This document shows, piece by piece, positions 17,988 to 26,447 of a DNA stretch of 64,000 nucleotides; position 1 is the stretch's first letter; each line of letters begins with the position of its first letter. The DNA comes from Microbacterium sp. VKM Ac-2870. GTDB taxonomy: Bacteria > Actinomycetota > Actinomycetes > Actinomycetales > Microbacteriaceae. The notes under the pieces are model-generated. The model ran no database searches. It saw only the letters and a list, made by a program, of their open reading frames with translations, and had not been told where the DNA came from. The translations under genes and the position numbers were made by a program. The DNA lies in NCBI RefSeq assembly GCF_015350795.1, contig NZ_JADKSH010000003.1, positions 372,001-436,000 of the forward strand, in the 5' to 3' direction.

Positions 17988-19376
17988 TCAGGCGCCGCGC
18001 AGATACGTGCGCAGGTGCTCGACGAGAGCGTCCAGGCCGATGCGCTCCTGCGCCATGGTGTCGCGGTCGCGCACCGTCACCGCGTGGTCGTCGAGCGAGT
18101 CGAAGTCGACCGTGACGCAGAACGGCGTACCGATCTCGTCCTGCCGGCGGTAGCGGCGACCGATGGCGCCGGCATCGTCGAAGTCGACGTTCCAACCCTG
18201 GGCACGCAGGTCGTCGGCAACCTGACGTGCCATCGGCGACAGCTTCTCGTTACGGCTGAGCGGCAGCACGGCGACCTTCACCGGAGCGAGACGCGGGTCG
18301 AGCTTGAGCACCGTGCGGGTGTCGGTGCCACCCTTGGCGTTGGGCACCTCTTCCTCGCGGTACGCGTCGACGAGGAATGCCATCATCGCCCGCGTCAGAC
18401 CGAACGACGGCTCGATGACGTACGGCGTGTACTTCTCGCCCGAAGCCTGGTCGAAGAAGGTGAGGGACTGACCGGATGCCTCGGAGTGGCTCTTCAGGTC
18501 GTAGTCGGTGCGGTTGGCGACGCCCATGAGCTCGCCCCACTCCTTGCCCGGGAAGCCGAAACGGTACTCGACGTCGATCGTGCCCGCGGAGTAGTGCGCG
18601 CGGTCATCTTCGGGAACGTCGAACCGCTTCATGTTCTCGGGGTCGACGCCCAGGTCGATGAACCAGTTCCAGCAGGCTTCGACCCAGTGCTCGAACCACT
18701 CCTGCGCTTCGGCCGGCGGCGTGAAGAACTCGATCTCCATCTGCTCGAACTCGCGCGTGCGGAAGATGAAGTTTCCGGGGGTGATCTCGTTGCGGAAGGC
18801 CTTGCCCACCTGGCCTACACCGAACGGGGGCTTGCGGCGCGACGCCGTGAGCACGTTCGAGAAGTTCACGAAGATGCCCTGCGCGGTCTCGGGACGCAGG
18901 AAGTACAGGCCCGACTCGTCGTCGACGACGCCGAGGTAGGTCTTGACGAGCCCCGAGAACGCCTTCGGCTCGGTGTATTGACCCTTGGTGCCGCAGTTGG
19001 GGCAGGGGATGTCGGCGAGGCCGTTCTCAGCCGGGCGACCCTTGCGGGCCTCGAAGTCTTCGATCAGGTTGTCGGCGCGGAAGCGCTTGTGGCAGTGCAG
19101 GCACTCCACGAGCGGGTCGGTGAACGTCGCGACGTGGCCCGAGGCCTCCCATACACGCTTGGGGAGGATGATCGACGAGTCCAGGCCCACCATGTCGGCA
19201 CGGCCCCGCACGAACGTCTGCCACCACTGACGGCGGATGTTCTCCTTGAGCTCCGTGCCCAGGGGGCCGTAGTCCCACGCCGACCGCGATCCGCCGTAGA
19301 TCTCGCCGGCCTGGAAGACGAAGCCGCGATGGCGGGCGAGGGCGATGACTTTGTCGAGGCGGGACTGCTCGGCCAC
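17988..19376 (-). CDS. glyS: glycyl-tRNA synthetase (alpha2 type)
   Basis: A 462-aa class II synthetase that charges tRNA-Gly. Motif 1 region is [20 protein letters not shown], divided by the family; motif 2 is [21 protein letters not shown] and motif 3 lies in [14 protein letters not shown] zinc-binding pair CLHCHKRF and CPNCGTKG is present, typical of the dimeric, eukaryote-like enzyme found in actinobacteria. The C-terminal anticodon-binding domain starts at [14 protein letters not shown] 19376 is the start, with GGAG nine bases upstream. Single gene with its own promoter and leader hairpin. Confidence 0.96.
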   Translation of the reverse strand: MAEQSRLDKVIALARHRGFVFQAGEIYGGSRSAWDYGPLGTELKENIRRQWWQTFVRGRADMVGLDSSIILPKRVWEASGHVATFTDPLVECLHCHKRFRADNLIEDFEARKGRPAENGLADIPCPNCGTKGQYTEPKAFSGLVKTYLGVVDDESGLYFLRPETAQGIFVNFSNVLTASRRKPPFGVGQVGKAFRNEITPGNFIFRTREFEQMEIEFFTPPAEAQEWFEHWVEACWNWFIDLGVDPENMKRFDVPEDDRAHYSAGTIDVEYRFGFPGKEWGELMGVANRTDYDLKSHSEASGQSLTFFDQASGEKYTPYVIEPSFGLTRAMMAFLVDAYREEEVPNAKGGTDTRTVLKLDPRLAPVKVAVLPLSRNEKLSPMARQVADDLRAQGWNVDFDDAGAIGRRYRRQDEIGTPFCVTVDFDSLDDHAVTVRDRDTMAQERIGLDALVEHLRTYLRGA

Positions 19377-19417
19377 AGGTGGCTCCAAATGGTCGTGTCG
19401 CGAATGCGAAAAGGTGT

Positions 19418-19440
19418 GGATGCCGCTCCGCGCGGCATCC
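19418..19440 (-). promoter_or_regulatory. 5' leader hairpin of glyS
   Basis: GGATGCCGC and GCGGCATCC form a 9-bp stem with a 5-base loop. It starts where transcription from the -10 at 19445-19450 would begin, so it may cap the mRNA 5' end. It does not resemble a T-box. Confidence 0.45.
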
Positions 19441-19444
19441 GTCA

Positions 19445-19450
19445 AGTCTA
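19445..19450 (-). promoter_or_regulatory. -10 hexamer TAGACT for glyS
   Basis: Minus-strand TAGACT lies 68 bp before GTG 19376, giving an mRNA with a leader, unlike the leaderless genes around it. Confidence 0.5.
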
Positions 19451-19487
19451 GTCTTGCCCTCCCACCGGCTTCCTGCGCGCTCGCGAC

Positions 19488-19493
19488 TAGCGT
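19488..19493 (+). promoter_or_regulatory. -10 hexamer TAGCGT, leaderless start at GTG 19501
   Basis: The seven-base spacer GGAACGC precedes the start codon; this fixes the start over earlier in-frame codons back to 19345. Confidence 0.6.
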
Positions 19494-19500
19494 GGAACGC

Positions 19501-21072
19501 GTGAGCGAACGCAGCGACCAGATCCAGCACGTCGTCGTTCCCGGGCGGCATCACCTGTTGACTCGATTCCAGGCGGACTACCTCCGTCGCCTCCTCGCCG
19601 GTGAGGAACGCGACGAGGAGGGGCGTCCGATCGTGGTCGCGGCCGACGCGGTCATCGTGTGGGCGGTCACGAGCGCGAACCACTCCGCGACCCGCCGCAA
19701 CCCCTTCCCCGAGCACCGGCGGGAGGCGGCCATCGAGATCCTCGCGCACGTCGAACGAATCCCGTCGATCGTCGTGCCGGTTGTGGATGTCGCCCCCACG
19801 CCTCGCTTCGCCGAGATCACGCTGAAACAGATCGCCTACGCAACGGCCGAGCGCATCGTCCCGACCCCGACGATCTCGCTCATCGCCACCTCGACTCCGC
19901 AGGTCGCGGATATGTACCGCACCCTGGGCTACCGCATCGCTCCGATGGAGCGGAAGCACCCCGACGAGCCGCGAACGCCCTGGCAGCTGCTGGACGAGCT
20001 GATGGGCGGGTCGGACGGCTGGCGCACCGACGCACACCCGGCGAGCATCGACATCGTCGACCGCTACGGGCTCGACGCCCAGGCGCGCGAGATCGCCGCC
20101 GACCCGGTGATCGGCGACGAAGGCGGACTCACCCAGACGCGGGACTACCGCACCTACAGCCGCTCGTTCGAGGATGCCGCCGAGCGCAAGTGGGCACAGG
20201 CCCGGCCGTGGATCATGCCGGGGCGCATCGCCGACCTCGGCTGCGCCACGGGCGCGATGCTCGAGCTCGCTTCCCGTGACCCGGAACTGGCCGAATCAGA
20301 TCTGATCGGCGTCGAGGTCGCACCGGAGCTGTTCGCGGCGTGCGAGCACAAGAAATCCGAGGGCGCGTTCGCCAACCCCAACACCTTCTTCTACCGCCGC
20401 AACATCCTCGCCGGTCGCCTCTTCGCAGACCGCAGCATCGCGACCACGCTGAGCTTCGCACTGACCCACGAGATCTACTCGTACGGAGACGGGATGGCGT
20501 CGCTCGCGGCCTTCGCGTCGGCGATCGCCGCCCACACGATGCCCGGCGGCGTGTGGATCAACTCGGATGTGTGCGGGCCCGCCGACCCGGATCGCATCGT
20601 GCGCCTGCGCATGCAGGGCGGCGACGTCACGACACCCGCGCGCGAACTCTCCGGCTCCAACGACGAGGTGGCGGCGTACCTCGACGCGCTGCCGGTCGGC
20701 AGCCGCGTCGCGCAGTTCGCGCAGGACTTCCGCGCACTCAGCGGGGCGGCGTGGGAGTACGAGGTGCGCGACGAGCGGACGATCGAACTGCGCCTCGCGG
20801 ATGCCATGGAGTTCCTCGAGACGGTCTCGTACACGCGCAACTGGCTGTCGGAGATGCACGAACAGTTCTGCGCCCTGTCGTGGGCCGACTGGCGCGACCT
20901 GGTGGCCTCGGTCGGGCTGGAGATCGACGAGCGGTCGGGTCCGTGGCGCAACGACTGGCTCGTCCAGAACCGCTTCGCCCCCGCGGCATCCCTTCGAGGA
21001 CTCGACGACGAGCCGCTGGACTGGCCCGACACGCACATGCTGCTCGTCGCGCGACGCCCACTCGACGGCTGA
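19501..21072 (+). CDS. NadM-like nucleotidyltransferase domain fused to SAM-dependent methyltransferase
   Basis: A 523-aa two-domain protein. Residues 8-160 follow the archaeal-type NMN adenylyltransferase order: [10 protein letters not shown] with GR at 15-16, then [26 protein letters not shown] at 67-78, VVPVVDV and a late [11 protein letters not shown]. The nucleotide-binding HxGH motif expected near 20-24 is replaced by TRFQ. Residues 240-400 are a class I methyltransferase with motif [15 protein letters not shown] and [17 protein letters not shown]. Substrates are unknown. It is convergent with an NrtR-type NAD regulator, suggesting a link to NAD-like nucleotides (inference). The domain call rests on motif order, not on an alignment. 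Confidence 0.72.
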   Translation: MSERSDQIQHVVVPGRHHLLTRFQADYLRRLLAGEERDEEGRPIVVAADAVIVWAVTSANHSATRRNPFPEHRREAAIEILAHVERIPSIVVPVVDVAPTPRFAEITLKQIAYATAERIVPTPTISLIATSTPQVADMYRTLGYRIAPMERKHPDEPRTPWQLLDELMGGSDGWRTDAHPASIDIVDRYGLDAQAREIAADPVIGDEGGLTQTRDYRTYSRSFEDAAERKWAQARPWIMPGRIADLGCATGAMLELASRDPELAESDLIGVEVAPELFAACEHKKSEGAFANPNTFFYRRNILAGRLFADRSIATTLSFALTHEIYSYGDGMASLAAFASAIAAHTMPGGVWINSDVCGPADPDRIVRLRMQGGDVTTPARELSGSNDEVAAYLDALPVGSRVAQFAQDFRALSGAAWEYEVRDERTIELRLADAMEFLETVSYTRNWLSEMHEQFCALSWADWRDLVASVGLEIDERSGPWRNDWLVQNRFAPAASLRGLDDEPLDWPDTHMLLVARRPLDG

Positions 21073-21110
21073 GGCGCGCGCTCGGCGCGGTGTCACGCGC
21101 CACGGGTGGC

Positions 21111-21196
21111 GTCACGGATTCGGATCACGCTGCCGGATTCGGATGCCGCGCGCGACGGCATCCGACTCTGTTCACATGCTCCGAATCTGTTGGCCC
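21111..21196. repeat. dispersed repeat family 2, copy 1 (CAGATTCGGAT palindrome)
   Basis: This contains two GGATTCGGAT direct repeats, a CGGATGCCG/CGGCATCCG hairpin and a terminal CCGAATCTG. About 60 bp match 45685-45745. It lies between convergent genes and could terminate both. Confidence 0.7.
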
Positions 21197-21218
21197 GGCC
21201 GCTCTGCGACCTCGCCAC

Positions 21219-21902
21219 TCAGTGCTCCGGCCGGGTGAACGGCGGCTGCAGTTGACTCACCGGGCCGCGCCGGAACAGCTGCGCAGGGCGGCCGCCGTCG
21301 CGCACGACCTCTCCGGTGGGTTCCACGAAGCCCGGAGTTCCGGTGATCTTGCGGTGGAAGTTGCGCGGGTCGACGGGAACCCCCCAGACGGCCTCGTAGA
21401 CCGCGCGCAGCTGCGCGATGGTGAACTCCGGCGGGCAGAAGGCCGTCGCGAGCGCGGAGTACTCGAGCTTCGCGCGAGCGCGTTCGAGTGCGTCCCCGAA
21501 GATCGCGACGTGATCGAACGCCAGCGAGAGCGCGCCGCTCTCGACGTCCGAGACAGGCCACCAGCGGGCCGAACGAGCGTCTGACCCGGCCGACGGCTCG
21601 CCGAGATCAGGTGCAAGGGCGAGCCACGCGACCGTCACGACACGTCCGCGCGGGTCGCGGTCAGGAGCACTGTACGTGCGGACCTGCTCGAGGTGCACGC
21701 CCGCCGTCACCCCCGTCTCCTCGGCGAGCTCTCGGTACGCGGTGGCCTCGGCATCCTCCTCGGGCAGCACGAAACCGCCCGGCAGCGCCCACATGCCCAC
21801 CGCCGGCTCGATGCCGCGCTCGACGAGCAGCACGTGCAGCACACGCTCGCGGATCGTCAGCACGACAAGGTCGGCCGCGACCGCGAAAGAGAAAGGGTCC
21901 AC
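21219..21902 (-). CDS. nrtR: NrtR-type Nudix/winged-helix regulator of NAD metabolism
   Basis: A 227-aa protein with an N-terminal Nudix domain (GGFVLPEEDAEATAYRELAE then ETGV) and a C-terminal winged helix (PPEFTIAQLRAVYEAVWGVP and NFHRKI). NrtR proteins repress NAD genes and release DNA on binding ADP-ribose. The Nudix box here fits the full catalytic pattern, so hydrolase activity is possible, unlike many NrtR sensors. Two in-frame GTGs, 21908 and 21902, are candidates; 21902 is preferred because TAGCCT lies six bases before it, whereas 21908 touches the hexamer. It is divergent from the SPFH/NAD-kinase-like operon across TGACGAT repeats. Confidence 0.85.
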   Translation of the reverse strand: MDPFSFAVAADLVVLTIRERVLHVLLVERGIEPAVGMWALPGGFVLPEEDAEATAYRELAEETGVTAGVHLEQVRTYSAPDRDPRGRVVTVAWLALAPDLGEPSAGSDARSARWWPVSDVESGALSLAFDHVAIFGDALERARAKLEYSALATAFCPPEFTIAQLRAVYEAVWGVPVDPRNFHRKITGTPGFVEPTGEVVRDGGRPAQLFRRGPVSQLQPPFTRPEH

Positions 21903-21908
21903 GTCCAC

Positions 21909-21914
21909 AGGCTA
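21909..21914 (-). promoter_or_regulatory. -10 hexamer TAGCCT for nrtR
   Basis: It ends six bases before GTG 21902 and one base before GTG 21908, and so decides between the two starts. Confidence 0.55.
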
Positions 21915-21920
21915 TCTCAA

Positions 21921-21960
21921 ATCGTCACCTTGACGATAACCGTTCAGAGCGTTATCGTCA
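21921..21960. promoter_or_regulatory. probable NrtR operator: three TGACGAT half-sites
   Basis: ATCGTCA (21921-21927), TGACGATAAC (21931-21940) and GTTATCGTCA (21951-21960) make two overlapping palindromes sharing the middle half-site: one with a 3-bp centre, one with 10-bp perfect arms and a 10-bp centre. They lie between nrtR and the SPFH gene, adjacent to the nrtR -10. Confidence 0.7.
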
Positions 21961-21992
21961 GAATGACACTAACTACGAGAGAGAAGGACACC

Positions 21993-23021
21993 ATGGCCAC
22001 CATCACGCGCCGCCCGTTCGTCCGCCACCTGAGCACCACGCCGACGATGCACGTCACCCACTTCCGCCGCGGCGCCATGCGTCACGCCGGCGCCGGCCAG
22101 GCATTCTGGTTCCGACCCCTGGATGCCGCGATCAGCGAGGTCCCGCTCGACGATCGCGAACTGTCGGTCGTCGTGACCCTCCGCACCGCCGACCTGCAGC
22201 AGCTCTCCGCCCCCGCGACGGCCACCTACCGCATCGTCGATCCGGAGCTGGCCGCGAGGCGCATCGACTTCTCCATCGACCTGACCTCCGGCCTCTGGGT
22301 CGAACAGCCTCTCGACGCGATCGCCGCACCCCTGCACGGAGCGACGACGGCCGCCGTCGTGCACCTCTTGCAGCCTCGCACCCTCGACGGCGCGCTGCGT
22401 GCCGACCTCGCCGAGCTCGGCGCCGCGGCCACCGCGATGCTCTCCGCCGACACGCGTCTGACCGATCTCGGCATCGCGATCGTCGGCGTGCGGTTCTCGC
22501 TGCTGCGGGCCGAACCCGACGTCGAACGCGCGCTGCAGACGCCGGCCCGGGAAGCCATCCAGCAGGATGCCGACAAGGCCACCTTCGCCCGCCGTGCTCT
22601 CGCCGTCGAGCGGGAAGCGGCGATCGGTGAGAACGAACTGTCCAACCAGGTCGAGCTGGCACGTCGACAGGAGGAGCTCGTCGAGGCGCGAGGGCGCAAC
22701 TCCCGCATCGAGGCGGAGCAGGCGGCAGCCGCGGCAGCAATCGCCGTGGAGGCCGAAGCCGAACGCATCCGCACGAGCGCACAGGCCCGCGCCGATGCCG
22801 ACCGCGCGTTGGGCGAGGCGGCCGGCGCCGCCGAACAGGCGCGCATGGCGGCGCTGCGCGATGTGCCCGTCGAGGTGCTGACGGCCCTGGCGATGCGCGA
22901 GCTGGCCGGGAACCTGCCCAGCATCGACCACCTCACCGTGACGCCCGACCTGCTCACCGATCTCTTCGGACGCCTCGGCGGCGGGGCCGCTGCGCGGACG
23001 GCGACACCGGCGGGACGCTGA
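21993..23021 (+). CDS. SPFH/band-7 domain protein
   Basis: A 342-aa protein. After a short basic start (MATITRRPFVRHLSTTPTMH) comes an SPFH-like beta domain (AFWFRPLDAAISEVPLDDRE) and then a long charged coiled-coil (AVEREAAIGENELSNQVELA and onward) with Ala/Glu/Arg repeats ending near residue 300. It lacks an evident transmembrane helix, so it is probably a soluble or peripheral scaffold, unlike the flotillin at 27761. GAGAAGGACACC precedes ATG 21993. The next gene begins one base after its stop, so they are one operon under the TGACGAT operator. Confidence 0.85.
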   Translation: MATITRRPFVRHLSTTPTMHVTHFRRGAMRHAGAGQAFWFRPLDAAISEVPLDDRELSVVVTLRTADLQQLSAPATATYRIVDPELAARRIDFSIDLTSGLWVEQPLDAIAAPLHGATTAAVVHLLQPRTLDGALRADLAELGAAATAMLSADTRLTDLGIAIVGVRFSLLRAEPDVERALQTPAREAIQQDADKATFARRALAVEREAAIGENELSNQVELARRQEELVEARGRNSRIEAEQAAAAAAIAVEAEAERIRTSAQARADADRALGEAAGAAEQARMAALRDVPVEVLTALAMRELAGNLPSIDHLTVTPDLLTDLFGRLGGGAAARTATPAGR

Positions 23022-23022
23022 G

Positions 23023-23910
23023 ATGGCGACGCCTCGAGCGGTCATCGTGTACCGGGCGAGTGAGCTCACCGAACTGCTCGCCCGGCACGGCACCCGCGGT
23101 CAGGTCGCCTTCTTCCTCGACCAGCGGGGGCAGAGCCTCGCCGCCGTGGAGGAGCGGCACGAGCGCATCCGCGCCGCCCTCGCCGACGTCTCCGCCGGCC
23201 TTCCCGTCGACTGGCGGCGGGCGTCGGTGGAGCGCGGCGAGCTCGCCCGCTTCGTCTTCGAGCCCGCCGACATCGTCCTCGTCGTCGGGCAGGACGGCCT
23301 GGTGGCGAATGCGGCCAAGTACCTGAGCGCCCAACCCGTCATCGGCATCGATCCCCTCCCGGGCGTCAACCCCGGCGTGCTCGTGCCTCACACGCCCGCA
23401 GCGGGCGTCGCTCTCGCCGGCGCGGCATCCGAGGGAACAGCCGCCATCTGCGAGCGCACCATGGTGCACGTGCGCACCGACGACGGTCAGTCGCTCACCG
23501 CACTCAACGAGGTGATGATCGGCCAGCCCGGGCACCAGTCCGCCCGCTACACGCTGGAGGTCGACGGCCACAACGAACGGCAGTCGTCGTCGGGCGTCAT
23601 CGTGAGCACCGGAACCGGCGCAACCGGATGGTGCCGCTCGATCGCTCGCATCCAAGCGCCGCAGCTGGGTCTGCCCGCGCCGACCGATCGCACGCTGGCG
23701 TGGTTCGTGCGCGAGCCATGGCCCTCGCCCGCCACCGGCGCCGACCTGTTCGCAGGCCGGCTCGACAACGGCGAGCTCACTCTTCGGGTCGAGTCCGACC
23801 GGCTCGTCGCCTTCGGCGACGGGATGGAGGACGACCGACTCCTGCTCTCGTGGGGGCAGCGCGTGAGCGTGAGCGTCGCCGACCGGACGCTCCGCACCGT
23901 CACCGGGTGA
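23023..23910 (+). CDS. divergent NAD kinase-like protein
   Basis: A 295-aa protein of the NAD/diacylglycerol kinase superfamily. The GGDGT nucleotide motif appears as GQDG at residues 89-92, the conserved NE pair is in ALNEVMIG (162-163), and the Thr/Ser-rich loop is VSTGTGATGW near 195-203. The C-terminus has ELTLRVESDRLVAFGDGMED, typical of the beta-rich domain. The G-to-Q change suggests altered activity or binding rather than housekeeping NADP synthesis; a canonical kinase is expected elsewhere. It is translated immediately after the SPFH gene and is likely controlled by NrtR. Confidence 0.75.
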   Translation: MATPRAVIVYRASELTELLARHGTRGQVAFFLDQRGQSLAAVEERHERIRAALADVSAGLPVDWRRASVERGELARFVFEPADIVLVVGQDGLVANAAKYLSAQPVIGIDPLPGVNPGVLVPHTPAAGVALAGAASEGTAAICERTMVHVRTDDGQSLTALNEVMIGQPGHQSARYTLEVDGHNERQSSSGVIVSTGTGATGWCRSIARIQAPQLGLPAPTDRTLAWFVREPWPSPATGADLFAGRLDNGELTLRVESDRLVAFGDGMEDDRLLLSWGQRVSVSVADRTLRTVTG

Positions 23911-23924
23911 GCGAACGGGCGAAC

Positions 23925-25388
23925 TCAGCGGGCCCGAGCGGTTCGCTTCGGCTTGCGGACGAACAGCGTCTCGCTCTCCTCGAGGGCCATCCCCTTCGTC
24001 TCCGGAATCTTCCAGAGCACGAAGACGAACGACAGCGCGGCGAACAGCGCATACATGCCGTAGGTGAACGGGAGCGAGAACGCCGAGAGCTGCGGGAACG
24101 TCCACGACACGAGGAAGTTCGCGATCCACTGCGCACCGGCCGCAACGCCGAGAGCCTTTCCGCGAATGCGGCGGGGGAAGATCTCGCCGAGCAGCACCCA
24201 CACGATCGGACCCCACGAGGCGCCGAAGCCGACGACGAACAGGTTGGCGGCCACCAGGGCGATCGGGCCCCATGCGCCGGGAAGGGTCACGTCGCCGTCC
24301 ACCGTCTGCGCAAAGGCGAACGCGAGCGCCATCGCGCCCAGCGACACCGCCATCAGGAGCGATCCGGTGAGCAGGATCGGCTTGCGACCGACGCGGTCGA
24401 CCAGGAAGATCGCGATGAGCGTGACGAGCACGTTGGTGACCGAGGTGAACACGCTGATGAGCAGCGAGTTGCTCTCATCGAACCCGACCGCACGCCACAG
24501 CGTCGTCGAGTAGTAGAAGATCACATTGATGCCGACGAGCTGCTGGAACGCCGACAGGACGATGCCGATCCAGACGACGGGCTGAAGGCCGAGAGCCGTG
24601 CCGCGCAGGGACGCGCTGCGGTTCTTGCGGTCGTCCTCGATCCCGTTGATCAGCTCGTTCATCGTCTTGTCGAGGTCGGCCGCCGGAACGAGACGCTCGA
24701 AAATGGCGCGCGCTTCGTCGGTGCGCCCCTTGGCGAGCAGGAACCGGGGAGACTCCGGCATCGTGAGCGAGAGGATGCCGTAGACCGCCGCTGGGATCAC
24801 ACCGATGAGGAACATCCACCGCCAGGCGTCAAGGCCCCACCAGAGGACGTTGTCTGCGCTGCCGGCGGCACCGGCAAGAACGGCGTTGCTCAGCAGCGCG
24901 GTGAAGATACCGAGGGTGATCGCGAGCTGTTGGAGCGACGCGAGACTGCCGCGCACCTGGCGCGGCGCGACCTCGGCGATGTAAGCGGGGGCGACGACCG
25001 AGGCGATGCCGATGCCGATGCCGCCGAGCACACGCCAGACGATGAGATCGGGAACGCTGACGGTGAGCGCCGAACCGACCGAGCTGATGAGGAACATCAC
25101 CGAGCCGAGGAGCATGACCCGCAGGCGACCCCAGCGGTCGGACAGCGCTCCGGCGATGATCGCTCCGAGCGCGCAGCCGAGCAGGGCGACGGCGACGACG
25201 AAGCCGGTGAGGAGCGCATCCTTCGTATACGTCGACTCGATCGATGAGACGGCACCGTTGATCACGGACGAATCGAAACCGAAGAGGAAACCGCCGACCG
25301 CGGCCGCGACGGACAGTGCGGCGGCCCTCCGCCCATAGGGACTCTTCATCGAGAACGTGCCGGCGGGGATGGTATCGGTCGTGGTCAC
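23925..25388 (-). CDS. MFS sugar porter (sugar:H+ symporter family)
   Basis: A 487-aa transporter with 12 predicted helices. Sugar-porter signatures seen are GFLFGFDSSVINGA, the loop DRWGRLRVM, WRVLGGIGIGIASVVAPAYI, PESPRFLLAKGR, the substrate segment QQLVGINVIFYYS and the C-terminal PETKG. It resembles XylE/GlcP/AraE-type symporters for monosaccharides; the exact sugar cannot be told. The start GTG 25388 is leaderless (TATCGT six bases before). It is a single gene, convergent with the NAD-kinase-like gene 14 bp away. Confidence 0.92.
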   Translation of the reverse strand: MTTTDTIPAGTFSMKSPYGRRAAALSVAAAVGGFLFGFDSSVINGAVSSIESTYTKDALLTGFVVAVALLGCALGAIIAGALSDRWGRLRVMLLGSVMFLISSVGSALTVSVPDLIVWRVLGGIGIGIASVVAPAYIAEVAPRQVRGSLASLQQLAITLGIFTALLSNAVLAGAAGSADNVLWWGLDAWRWMFLIGVIPAAVYGILSLTMPESPRFLLAKGRTDEARAIFERLVPAADLDKTMNELINGIEDDRKNRSASLRGTALGLQPVVWIGIVLSAFQQLVGINVIFYYSTTLWRAVGFDESNSLLISVFTSVTNVLVTLIAIFLVDRVGRKPILLTGSLLMAVSLGAMALAFAFAQTVDGDVTLPGAWGPIALVAANLFVVGFGASWGPIVWVLLGEIFPRRIRGKALGVAAGAQWIANFLVSWTFPQLSAFSLPFTYGMYALFAALSFVFVLWKIPETKGMALEESETLFVRKPKRTARAR

Positions 25389-25394
25389 TCGGAA

Positions 25395-25400
25395 ACGATA
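25395..25400 (-). promoter_or_regulatory. -10 hexamer TATCGT, leaderless start of sugar porter
   Basis: The spacer TTCCGA leads directly to GTG 25388. Confidence 0.55.
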
Positions 25401-25520
25401 GACCCGGCGCGAGTGGCGCGGGCGGCCCTCGCCGAATGGACCGGCGCGTGGTACGGGGGTGGCCCCGCCGAGGCCAGGCTGAGCATCGACGGCGGCCGGG
25501 GCGCATGCGATCGTGGACGC

Positions 25521-26447
25521 ATGAACGCGCGCGCGCAGAGGTGGCCCCCGCTTCCCGTCGCCGCATGGCAGGACACGCGCGACACCCTCCAGCTCTGGAC
25601 GCAGATCGTCGGCAAGCTCCGAATGGAGTTGACGCCCTACGTGAATCAGTGGTGGAACGTGCCGCTGTACGTCGATGCCCGCGGGTTGACGACCTCGCTC
25701 ATGCCCTGCGGCCCGCATGGCCTCGAGGTGCGCTTCGACTTCCGCCGGCACGAGCTGGTCTTCGACCGCACCGACGGGGCGACGCGCACCATGCCGTTGC
25801 GGCCGCGCACCGTCGCCGACTTCTACGGCGAGTTCGAGAGGCTCGTCGCCGAACTCGACGTGCCGGCACGGATCTATCCCGTGCCGGTGGAGCTGCCCGC
25901 GGTGATCCCGTTCGCCGACGACGAGACCCACCGCTCCTACGACGCCACCGCCGTCGAGCAGTTCTGGCGCTCACTGCTGTCGGTGTCACAGGTGCTCCAC
26001 GCCTTCCGCAGCGAGTGGGGCGGCAAGGCAAGCCCGGTGCACTTCTTCTGGGGCGCGTTCGATCTGGCGACCTCGCGCTTCAGCGGTCGACCCGCCCCGC
26101 AGCATCCGGGTGGAGTGCCGAACTGCCCCGACTGGGTGATGCGCGGCGCGTACGACGCCGAGGTCTCCAGCGCCGGGTACTGGCCGGGCGGCGCCGACGA
26201 GGGAGCGTTCTACTCGTATACGTACCCCGAGCCGCCGGGGTTTCGCGAGCGTGACCTCGGCGTACCCGGCGCGTACTTCGACGAGACGTTCGGTGAGTTC
26301 CTGCTGCCCTACCGTGATGTGCGTCAAGCGGAGGATCCCGAGGCGCTGCTGCTGTCGTTCTTGCGCGCGACGTTCCGGGCCGGTCGGGATGCCGGGAAGT
26401 GGCCTCCGGTCGGCGTCCCCGTGCCGGAGCTTCGACGCGCCCTCTAG
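25521..26447 (+). CDS. DUF5996 family protein
   Basis: A 308-aa soluble protein beginning WPPLPVAAWQDTRDTLQLWT and containing VNQWWNVPLYVDARGLTTS, HFFWGAFDLATSRFSGRPAP and EAFYSYTYPEPPGF-like segments that define DUF5996. Its function is unknown. ATG 25521 is preferred because conservation begins there, although the frame is open from 25413. Its TAG stop overlaps the TAG stop of the convergent DUF4239 gene within the four bases CTAG. Confidence 0.85.
   Translation: MNARAQRWPPLPVAAWQDTRDTLQLWTQIVGKLRMELTPYVNQWWNVPLYVDARGLTTSLMPCGPHGLEVRFDFRRHELVFDRTDGATRTMPLRPRTVADFYGEFERLVAELDVPARIYPVPVELPAVIPFADDETHRSYDATAVEQFWRSLLSVSQVLHAFRSEWGGKASPVHFFWGAFDLATSRFSGRPAPQHPGGVPNCPDWVMRGAYDAEVSSAGYWPGGADEGAFYSYTYPEPPGFRERDLGVPGAYFDETFGEFLLPYRDVRQAEDPEALLLSFLRATFRAGRDAGKWPPVGVPVPELRRAL

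Noticed and set aside
19418-19440. Hairpin ahead of glyS as a glycine T-box or riboswitch
   Set aside because: Only one simple 9-bp stem is present; no T-box sequence, specifier loop or terminator/antiterminator pair was found.
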